Shown here piece by piece: positions 42,446 to 49,667 of a DNA stretch of 64,000 bases. The stretch lies in NCBI RefSeq assembly GCF_000238295.3, contig NZ_AHCD03000035.1, forward strand, positions 1-64,000, written 5' to 3'. Every line of letters begins with the position of its first letter. Within the stretch, counting starts at the first letter, position 1. A model generated the notes under the pieces. The model was not told the DNA's origin and ran no database searches. It saw only the letters and a program-made list of their open reading frames with translations. Origin of the DNA: Pseudoalteromonas rubra (GTDB taxonomy: Bacteria > Pseudomonadota > Gammaproteobacteria > Enterobacterales > Alteromonadaceae). The position numbers and the translations under genes are program-made.

Positions 42446-42679
42446 ATGTATACGACCAAAGTTGACTTGTGATACTGGTGAATCACGTCAACACTGAACA
42501 TCTCTGTGCAGACTGATAAAGGTGAAAGAGATGATAAAAGGGCAGGTAGCTAAGGCCGTGGGGTACTCGTTGTTGTCACCACTTATCGTTGGCATTGTGC
42601 TGGGTGGCTACTACGCGTTGCTAAGTGGTCAGAGCAAAATCTTGTTTCAAATACTGATGACAGCGGTTGCTAATGCACA
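41420..42679. repeat. 1260-bp exact tandem duplication, copy 1
   Basis: Identical to 42680-43939. It spans the last 1026 bases of the fused antiporter gene and the first 149 bases of the AtpI-like gene. The joint shows only a shared TGCAC close by (AATGCACA|TTAAG against AGTGCACTG|TTAAG). Confidence 0.95.
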
Positions 42680-42683
42680 TTAA
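42531..42683 (+). pseudogene. Truncated AtpI-like gene (copy 1)
   Basis: The first 49-50 codons match the intact gene at 43791. At the duplication joint the frame meets a stop (CAT TAA) after ALLSGQSKILFQILMTAV-type sequence, giving a 50-residue fragment that loses the last two helices. Confidence 0.85.
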
Positions 42684-43705
42684 GTGGGGTTATGGTCAAG
42701 GCTGGTTTGTTAGGCTGGTTGAAGTTTATTCCATTCGGAGAGATTGCGTTTGCAACTTTTGGTTCATTGCTTGTGGTACTGGGGTTGTTTGCAGCATTTT
42801 TTGGTGTGCTGGTTGGGGTGACTCAGGACAACCCTAAAGCTTTGCTTGCCTATTCGACTATGAGTCAGATGGGGATACTGATCGCGGCCGTCGGTGTGGG
42901 GCTGAAATACCCGGATGTATGGGCACTCCTGTTGCCTGCGATAGTGTTATATGCGGTACATCATGGTCTTGCGAAAGCCGCACTGTTTTTGTTTGCCGGT
43001 ATGAATACAAGTCTGGCATGGCAGAAGTATCGTTGGATATGTTGGCTGGCGGTATGCTTACCCGCTGCCGCGCTGGCCGGGTTGCCACTAACCAGTGGTG
43101 CAGTCGCTAAAGTCGCTTTGAAGGATGTTGTGGAACGAGATCTCTTGATGGGAACTGTTTTACCGCTTACTGCAATCGGCACGACCTGGCTGATGATGCG
43201 CTTTTTAGCCCTGGTTGGACAGAAGGCTTCAAAAACAGCAGCTGGACCAGCCGACAGACTCCAGTTAGGGGCATTTGGTGCCTTGCTGATACTGGTGGTT
43301 GTGCTCAGTTACTTGTTACCCCAGTCAGAAGGGGCATGGTCTGGCCAGCTAACTGTGTCGGTTTTTTGGGGAGGCCTGTGGCCAGTGTTACTTGGCTTTG
43401 GTTTGTATATGGCAACGCGTGCGTTTATAAACAGTATGGGAGCCTTACCTGCTGGTGATATTAATGTGGCATACCAGGAAGCGGGTAGCCTAGTGCGTCT
43501 TGGTGCTGACACCACGGCACAGGGATTAGCGCTGCTAAAAGACGAGCTAAAGCAAACATCCTGGCAGCTTCCTCAGCATGTTGTCCAGCGTAAGATCCGT
43601 TTGATAAGCCTGATATTGGCGGTGTTGCGGTCTATGATGACACCAGGTGTGCTGTTTGCGTTGTTACTGTGTGCGATGCTATGGGCTGTTGCAACAGGCG
43701 GGTAA
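42680..43705 (+). pseudogene. C-terminal fragment of the fused antiporter gene (copy 2)
   Basis: Repeats codons about 736-1076 of the gene at 39215. An internal ATG at 42692 could start a 337-residue piece covering the end of half 2, but it lacks helices 1-7 and any native RBS, so it is most likely non-functional. Confidence 0.8.
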
Positions 43706-43939
43706 ATGTATACGACCAAAGTTGACTTGTGATACTGGTGAATCACGTCAACACTGAACATCTCTGTGCAGACTGATAAAGGTGAAAGAGATGATAAAAG
43801 GGCAGGTAGCTAAGGCCGTGGGGTACTCGTTGTTGTCACCACTTATCGTTGGCATTGTGCTGGGTGGCTACTACGCGTTGCTAAGTGGTCAGAGCAAAAT
43901 CTTGTTTCAAATACTGATGACAGCGGTTGCTAATGCACA
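42680..43939. repeat. 1260-bp exact tandem duplication, copy 2
   Basis: Second copy of the unit at 41420-42679; it runs into the intact AtpI-like gene. Confidence 0.95.
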
Positions 43940-44171
43940 CATTGTGGGTCTGTCTATGGCGTGTTTTGTGTTGCCGGCTTACATGGCTCTGCTACGCTAT
44001 AACAAGGTAACTTATTCAGCAGTATTAACTGCTGGTATGCTGGGTGGCGCCCTGTTCAGCTTCTTGTTTGTTGCAAGTTCAGGCATGGTTTTCATCATCA
44101 ATGCAGTGATGGCTGCACTGGGCGGCGGATTGTTTTTGTTCAGTTTACGCCGCAACGCGCGAAGTGCCTGA
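43791..44171 (+). CDS. Small AtpI-like membrane protein
   Basis: Four-helix membrane protein of about 126 residues, downstream of the antiporter operon in the same direction. The layout (GYSLLSPLIVGIVLGGYYAL; AHIVGLSMACFVLPAYMALL; TYSAVLTAGMLGGALFSF; GMVFIINAVMAALGGGLFLF) resembles AtpI-like small membrane proteins, but no diagnostic motif is seen. The start at ATG 43791 has AAGGTGA upstream; a GTG at 43782 is an alternative. Function unknown; it may be an accessory or assembly factor of the Mrp complex. Confidence 0.6.
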   Translation: MIKGQVAKAVGYSLLSPLIVGIVLGGYYALLSGQSKILFQILMTAVANAHIVGLSMACFVLPAYMALLRYNKVTYSAVLTAGMLGGALFSFLFVASSGMVFIINAVMAALGGGLFLFSLRRNARSA

Positions 44172-44284
44172 TGGCTTTTTGTACAGCTCGGCGGTGTTTT
44201 ACACTAATTTAATAGTTTTTCTGTCTAAAAGGTTTCATTTAGCTGCCCGAAAGAGTACCTTTACTTCTTATGTAAATTTGTTGA

Positions 44285-44752
44285 ATGACCGCAATGCAGA
44301 AGAAAAAGTTCTACGATACCCTCAGCCTACAAGCTCAGGCCCTGATTGGTGATGAGCACAACTACATCGCCAATATGGCAAACCTCAGCGCCTTATTATT
44401 TACCTCAATGGAAGACATTAATTGGGCAGGCTTTTACCTCTTAGATGGTACTGACGAACTTGTGCTGGGTCCTTTTCAGGGGAACCCCGCCTGCATTCGT
44501 ATCCCATTAGGCAAAGGCGTATGCGGTACAGCGGCAGCTGAGTTAACAACTCAGTTAGTTGAGGATGTACACAGCTTTGATGGTCACATTGCCTGTGACG
44601 CTGCTTCAAACTCTGAAATTGTGATCCCCGTGATGAGAAATGGCGAGCTATTTGCAGTTTTAGATATTGATAGCCCGAGTCTGGCAAGATTTGACGATGA
44701 AGATAAAATGGGCCTGGAAGCACTGGTAAAATGCTTTGAAGGTACCTTATAA
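44285..44752 (+). CDS. msrC: Free methionine-(R)-sulfoxide reductase
   Basis: GAF-fold enzyme (fRMsr, YebR type) that reduces free methionine-R-sulfoxide using thioredoxin. The 155-residue length fits. Conserved segments NWAGFYLLDG, LGPFQGNPACIRIPLGKGVC and DGHIACDAASNSEIVIPV carry the catalytic/resolving cysteines. It begins a run msrC, small unknown gene, proQ, prc, with an end-to-start junction (TAAATG) to the next gene. Confidence 0.93.
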   Translation: MTAMQKKKFYDTLSLQAQALIGDEHNYIANMANLSALLFTSMEDINWAGFYLLDGTDELVLGPFQGNPACIRIPLGKGVCGTAAAELTTQLVEDVHSFDGHIACDAASNSEIVIPVMRNGELFAVLDIDSPSLARFDDEDKMGLEALVKCFEGTL

Positions 44753-45037
44753 ATGAAAGAACTACTAAACGTTCAGGATTATCTGTTTTCCACCTTCGAT
44801 GTCGGAGACTGGGAAGGAGAAGAAGAGCGTGTCGCAGAGACGTTAAATGAGCTTATCCACGTAGCCTGGGAGCAACTACCTGACGATCTTTCCTGCGAGA
44901 GAATTGATTTAATTATAAATGGAATATGGGAGCATCTGCGCGGCGACTTGGCACTAGTCGAAGCCGAGTATGATGAACTCATTGACTGGGTTACACATTA
45001 CATTCAGTCATCTCTTGATGATAATATTGAACTATAG
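44753..45037 (+). CDS. Small acidic protein of unknown function
   Basis: 94-residue acidic, mostly helical protein between msrC and proQ. It contains LNELIHVAWEQLPDDLSCER, an IWEHLRGDLALVEAEYDELI segment and an acidic tail. No family recognised. It starts directly after the msrC stop and ends 8 bases before proQ, so it is co-expressed with them, which is the only hint to its role. Confidence 0.75.
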   Translation: MKELLNVQDYLFSTFDVGDWEGEEERVAETLNELIHVAWEQLPDDLSCERIDLIINGIWEHLRGDLALVEAEYDELIDWVTHYIQSSLDDNIEL

Positions 45038-45045
45038 GTTTAGAC

Positions 45046-45717
45046 ATGGAAACCACAAACAAGCTAAAAGATATCAAAGAGGTTCTCGACTTTTTATATG
45101 CCGAGTTTCCTCAGTGTTTTAAACAAAAAGACGGTATAAAACCGCTTAAAGTCGGTATCTTCAAAGATATCGCCGCCAGAATTGAAGGATCTGAAAAAGT
45201 CAGTAAGACTCAGGTTCGTCAGGCGCTGCGCAAGTACACTTCTTCGTGGCGCTATTTAGAAGCCGTGATTAACAACGAATTTCGTGTTGATCTGGACGGT
45301 AATGATGCCGAAAAAGTTGAGCAGGAACATGTAGAGCATGCTCAAAAAGCACTTGAAGAGTCACGTGCTAAAATGGCTAAACGTAAGAAGCCGCAACGTC
45401 CAAGACAAGATGGTCGTGGTGAGCGCCGTCGCGATGGTGACACAAAATCTTACAAATCTCGCGGTGAGAACAAGCACCGTCACGGCAATAAAAACGCTAA
45501 AGTTAATGCTAAACCAGAGCAACAGCAACGTCGTAGCTCAGGCAAAGTTGAACCTCTTCCGGCAAATGAGGTCAAGGTAAATAACAAGGTTAAAGTAAAG
45601 TTGGGACAGGCCTTAGTTAATGCAACCATCACTGAAGTCAACAAAGACGAAGTTCATGTTGAATTAGTGACAGGGATGCAAGTTAAAACAAAAGCAGAAA
45701 GCCTGTTTATTCTTTAA
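45046..45717 (+). CDS. proQ: RNA chaperone ProQ
   Basis: Global small-RNA/mRNA binding protein of the ProQ/FinO family. The FinO-like domain is at about 5-115 (EVLDFLYAEFPQCFKQKDG, KPLKVGIFKDIAAR, VRQALRKYTSSWRYLEAV), then a basic disordered linker rich in Lys/Arg/Gln, and a C-terminal Tudor-like domain (KVKVKLGQALVNATITEV, VELVTGMQVKTKAESLFIL). At 223 residues it has the full three-part architecture of the E. coli protein. It lies next to prc as in enterobacteria. Confidence 0.95.
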   Translation: METTNKLKDIKEVLDFLYAEFPQCFKQKDGIKPLKVGIFKDIAARIEGSEKVSKTQVRQALRKYTSSWRYLEAVINNEFRVDLDGNDAEKVEQEHVEHAQKALEESRAKMAKRKKPQRPRQDGRGERRRDGDTKSYKSRGENKHRHGNKNAKVNAKPEQQQRRSSGKVEPLPANEVKVNNKVKVKLGQALVNATITEVNKDEVHVELVTGMQVKTKAESLFIL

Positions 45718-45727
45718 GGAGTTGTGT

Positions 45728-47764
45728 ATGAGTAATAAGTTACCTTTAATTGGTGCAATCGCACTGTTTGTGTCTGGCGTGTGTTCAGCTGCAACACAGA
45801 CCGTAACGGAAAAAGACATTCCCGTACTGGAGCCTGAAATCCAGCATGCGACGGCAACCAAAAGGGTAACCAGTAAATTTACTCGTGAACACTATAAGCG
45901 CTTTAAACTTGACGATGCGCTGTCTGAGCAGATCTTTGATCGCTATATCGAAAACTTAGATTACAACAAATCTCTGTTTCTTCAGTCAGACATCGACAAG
46001 TTTGCGGGCTACAGAAAGCAATTTGATGATGCACTCAAAAAAGGCAAACTCGATTTTGCCTTCGAGATGTTCAATGCCAGTATGCAGCGTCGCTATGAGC
46101 GCTTTACCTATGCGATTTCTCTGTTAGAGACAGAAATGAAGTTTGACAAGCCAGACGAGTTTGTTTTTGACAGAGAAGACATGCAGTTTGCCAGCACCCA
46201 GGCCGAGTTAGATGAATATTGGCGTCAACGTGTCAAGTCTGATGCTTTGCGGCTAAAACTAACGGGTAAAGACTGGGCTGGTATTAAAGAGATCCTTACC
46301 AAGCGTTATAAAAATACCATTAAACGTTTGGTACAGACTAATAACGAAGATGCCTTTCAAATTGTGATGAATGCGTTTGCGCGCAGCATTGAGGCACACA
46401 CTTCTTATTTGTCGCCGCGCCGTGCAGAGCAGTTCAAGATGGATATGGAGCTTGAGCTGGAAGGTATTGGTGCCGTGCTGGGTTATGATGAAGACTACAC
46501 GATTATACGTAGTTTAGTGCCGGGTGGCCCCGCAGACAAAACTGAAAAAATTAAGCCGGACGATCGCATCGTTGGTGTGGCTCAGGATGGCGAAGAGTTT
46601 GTCGACGTGATTGGTTGGCGCCTGGACGACGTTGTTGATCTAATCAAAGGGCCTAAAGGTACCAAAGTAAGACTGCAATACCTTAAAGGCAGCGATACGC
46701 ATGGTACGCCTAAAGTTGTGGAAATCGTACGGGATAAAATCCGTCTCGAAGACAGGGCAGCTAAGTCTGAAGTATTCGAAGCGAATTACTCGGACCTGAC
46801 CAGCAAAGTGGGCGTGATTGAAATCCCAAGCTTCTACAATAACCTCTCAAAAGACGTTAAAAGAGAGCTCGACAAGCTCAAAGAGCAAAACGTGGATGGT
46901 ATTATCGTTGACCTGAGACAAAATGGCGGTGGCTCATTATATGAAGCTACACAGCTTTCAGGTTTATTCATCGACAAAGGTCCGATCGTTCAAATTCATA
47001 CGGCATATAACCGTGTTGAAGCTCAGAAAGACAGTGACGGTGTGACTTATTATGATGGCCCATTGACTGTTTTGGTTGATCGTTACAGTGCGTCGGCATC
47101 CGAAATTTTTGCAGCAGCGATGCAGGATTATGGTCGTGCTGTCGTGATTGGTGAGCAAACTTTTGGTAAAGGCACAGTACAGCAGCACCGCGGTTTGCGA
47201 AAGACCTATGATCTGTTCGACAATGCGCTTGGCAGCATTACCTATACCATAGCTAAGTTCTACCGTATTGATGGTGGCAGCACGCAAAATAAAGGGGTTA
47301 TCCCGGACATTTTACTGCCTTCAGCGGTTGAGCCTGCCGAGTGGGGCGAAAGCCAGGAAGATAATGCATTGCCATGGGACAGCATTGTTAGAGCCAAATA
47401 TCGACAGTTGGATGATTTGAGCCCAACCATCAAGTATTTAAATGAGCGCCATGGGATCCGTATTGCGAAAGAGCCTGAGTTTGCTTATGTTTACGACGAT
47501 ATCGCGCGATACAAAGCACAAAAGGACGACATTGCGATTTCGCTGGTTGAAGCTGAGCGTACAAAAGAGCGTGAAGAACGCGATGAGCGCGCCCTGAAGC
47601 GTACCAATGAACGCCTGAAGCGTCTGGGACAGAAACCGGTAAAAGACCTGGATGACGTACCAGAGATCATTGCTGAGCTGGACCCATACCTGGAAGAGGC
47701 TGCTCTGATCACGCAAGACCTGATCAATTACGGTCGTCTGGCAAAGAACAATATGGCTGACTGA
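45728..47764 (+). CDS. prc: Tail-specific protease Prc (Tsp)
   Basis: Periplasmic C-terminal-processing serine protease. From ATG 45728 (AAGGAG upstream) the 678-residue product has a signal peptide, an N-terminal helical domain, a PDZ domain at about 240-330 (VGVAQDGEEFVDVIGWRLDD), and the S41 catalytic region with DRYSASASEIFAAAMQDYG (Ser nucleophile) and GEQTFGKGTVQQHRG (Lys general base), followed by the helical C-terminal domain. E. coli Prc trims FtsI and degrades ssrA-type substrates. A TTG at 45722 is in frame but less likely as start. Confidence 0.95.
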   Translation: MSNKLPLIGAIALFVSGVCSAATQTVTEKDIPVLEPEIQHATATKRVTSKFTREHYKRFKLDDALSEQIFDRYIENLDYNKSLFLQSDIDKFAGYRKQFDDALKKGKLDFAFEMFNASMQRRYERFTYAISLLETEMKFDKPDEFVFDREDMQFASTQAELDEYWRQRVKSDALRLKLTGKDWAGIKEILTKRYKNTIKRLVQTNNEDAFQIVMNAFARSIEAHTSYLSPRRAEQFKMDMELELEGIGAVLGYDEDYTIIRSLVPGGPADKTEKIKPDDRIVGVAQDGEEFVDVIGWRLDDVVDLIKGPKGTKVRLQYLKGSDTHGTPKVVEIVRDKIRLEDRAAKSEVFEANYSDLTSKVGVIEIPSFYNNLSKDVKRELDKLKEQNVDGIIVDLRQNGGGSLYEATQLSGLFIDKGPIVQIHTAYNRVEAQKDSDGVTYYDGPLTVLVDRYSASASEIFAAAMQDYGRAVVIGEQTFGKGTVQQHRGLRKTYDLFDNALGSITYTIAKFYRIDGGSTQNKGVIPDILLPSAVEPAEWGESQEDNALPWDSIVRAKYRQLDDLSPTIKYLNERHGIRIAKEPEFAYVYDDIARYKAQKDDIAISLVEAERTKEREERDERALKRTNERLKRLGQKPVKDLDDVPEIIAELDPYLEEAALITQDLINYGRLAKNNMAD

Positions 47765-47806
47765 ATACGGTTTTACAAAACAAGACGTACAGAAGGCTAA
47801 ACTATG

Positions 47807-47831
47807 AAAAGGCGCATTGAGCGCCTTTTTT
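47807..47831 (+). terminator. prc terminator
   Basis: AAAAGGCGC/GCGCCTTTT hairpin with a 5-base loop and T-run, 43 bases after the prc stop. Confidence 0.92.
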
Positions 47832-47839
47832 CGTTACCA

Positions 47840-48006
47840 GTGAGTGGGAAATTTGTTATTATTGTCAGCTGCAATATTAAAAATAGTCGGGCAGGAACTT
47901 GCCTGGCGCTGTCTTGGGCGCAGATTCAGGTGTTGTGCTTTACAGTGAACTGACCCGGCAGAGATAATAATAAAGCACTCCATTAAGTGCGAAGGAGTAT
48001 TCTGGT
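47840..48006 (+). promoter_or_regulatory. Leader region of the nhaC-type gene
   Basis: About 165 bases between the prc terminator and a TTG start codon (48007; AAGGAG upstream). It includes CGGG...CCCG and GCGC/GCGC pairings that could fold, but I recognise no known riboswitch. A promoter must lie in it. Confidence 0.3.
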
Positions 48007-49479
48007 TTGAGACAACAAAAACAAGCATCCTATCTGGATGCCTTTATTCCTATTGTGGTATTGGTGAGCCTATTAGGTGCCGCTGTATACCTGTACGGTG
48101 ATAATTCTTCTTCAGGGCCAAACCAGATAGCCCTGCTGTTTGCTACCTTTACAGCTGCGTTGATCGGGCTTAAAAATGGCTTTACCTGGAAGACACTCGA
48201 AGAAGCGATGATCAAAGGGATCACCATCTCTTTGGGGGCAATCCTGATCCTGCTGATGGTAGGTGCTTTGATTGGAACCTGGTTGCTTTCCGGCACAGTG
48301 CCCACCTTAATCTACTATGGTTTACAGATTATCCACCCTTCGTGGTTTTATGCGGCTGGGTGTTTGATTTGTGGTATCGTGGCCATGAGTATTGGCAGTT
48401 CCTGGACAACAGCCGCAACCATAGGTGTTGCCCTGCTGGGGGTTGCTAATGGCTTGGGACTGGATCCTGTGGTGACTGCCGGAGCGGTTATCTCGGGTGC
48501 ATACTTCGGTGACAAACTGTCTCCGCTGTCAGAAACAACGAACTTAGCGCCAGCGGTAGCGGGTAGTGATTTGTTCGAGCACATTCAGCACATGTTATGG
48601 ACCACAGTGCCAAGCTTTGTTATCGCCTTAATTATATTTATTTTTATGGGCTTCAATGCTGACGTGTCGAGTGAATCGAGTAAAATTGATGAGATTGCTA
48701 CGATCCTGCAAAGTAACTTCAATATCAGCATAGTTAACCTCGTACCTCTGGTTATTCTTCTCGGCCTTGCCATTAAAAAGATGCCAGCTTTTCCTGCTAT
48801 CTCTATTGGTGCCGTTGTTGGTGCAATTTGGGCGTTGTTGTTCCAGGGAGACCTGATAGCGAGTCAGGTAAATCCGGATGAAGGCGCGTTAGTCAGTCAT
48901 TTCAAACTGGTTTGGGCCACTTTCTTCGATGGGTTTAGTCTTGAAACAGGCAACGCCAAGATGGATGACTTGCTCAGCGGTGGTGGTATGTCGAGTATGC
49001 TGACGACGACCTGGTTGGTTATGACGGCACTGATGTTTGGTGCCATCATGGAAAAAACCGGATTGCTTGAACTGTTTGTTAAGAGCATTCTCAAAGTGGC
49101 AAAGAGCACGGGTTCACTCATTGCCTCTACGGTTGCAACTTGTTTTGGGACTAACCTGGTCGCGGCGGATCAATATATTGCCATTGTGGTGCCTGGTCGT
49201 ATGTTCAAAGAAGAATATACGAAACGGGGCCTGAGAAGTGTGAACCTATCCAGAACGCTGGAAGACGGGGGGACCATAACAAGTCCTTTGATACCCTGGA
49301 ACACTTGTGGGGCATATATGCAAAGTGTGTTGTTAATAAATCCACTTGATTATGCGGTTTACGCCTTCTTTAACCTCATCAATCCATTCCTGGCAATCGT
49401 ATACGCTTACCTGGGTATTAAGATTTTGAAAATCAAACCCAAAGCGATGCAGCAGGGCGCAACAGCGCCAGACGCGTAG
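48007..49479 (+). CDS. nhaC: NhaC-family sodium/proton antiporter
   Basis: Inner-membrane antiporter of 490 residues with about 12 helices. Hallmarks: CGIVAMSIGSSWTTAATIGV, SGAYFGDKLSPLSETTNLAP (the NhaC Gly-Asp-Lys-Leu-Ser-Pro-Leu-Ser motif) and the C-terminal EDGGTITSPLIPWNTCGAYM. Some members of this family transport lysine or other amines, so the substrate is inferred from family only. The TTG start is supported by an AAGGAG 9 bases upstream. Terminator follows at 49499. Confidence 0.88.
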   Translation: MRQQKQASYLDAFIPIVVLVSLLGAAVYLYGDNSSSGPNQIALLFATFTAALIGLKNGFTWKTLEEAMIKGITISLGAILILLMVGALIGTWLLSGTVPTLIYYGLQIIHPSWFYAAGCLICGIVAMSIGSSWTTAATIGVALLGVANGLGLDPVVTAGAVISGAYFGDKLSPLSETTNLAPAVAGSDLFEHIQHMLWTTVPSFVIALIIFIFMGFNADVSSESSKIDEIATILQSNFNISIVNLVPLVILLGLAIKKMPAFPAISIGAVVGAIWALLFQGDLIASQVNPDEGALVSHFKLVWATFFDGFSLETGNAKMDDLLSGGGMSSMLTTTWLVMTALMFGAIMEKTGLLELFVKSILKVAKSTGSLIASTVATCFGTNLVAADQYIAIVVPGRMFKEEYTKRGLRSVNLSRTLEDGGTITSPLIPWNTCGAYMQSVLLINPLDYAVYAFFNLINPFLAIVYAYLGIKILKIKPKAMQQGATAPDA

Positions 49480-49498
49480 TCCAGAGCTGAAAAGAAAC

Positions 49499-49529
49499 AA
49501 AAGCGCCTCATTGAATTTGAGGCGCTTTT
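49499..49529 (+). terminator. nhaC-type gene terminator
   Basis: AAAAGCGCCTCA/TGAGGCGCTTTT hairpin with a 7-base loop. Confidence 0.92.
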
Positions 49530-49667
49530 GCACGTCTCACATTCATAAATCCCTTTGCCCTTAGCGTGGGCCGTTCTACAATAAAGATATTGATTTGTAC
49601 TCATTTTTTCATTGTGCTCAGTTATGTCAGTGACGCTGGCACCTGTAATTTGATAATAGGAATTGTC

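Noticed and set aside
49566..49667. N-terminal extension of pepN from 49566
   Set aside because: Overlaps the promoter/leader region; the start at 49668 has an RBS and gives the normal family length.
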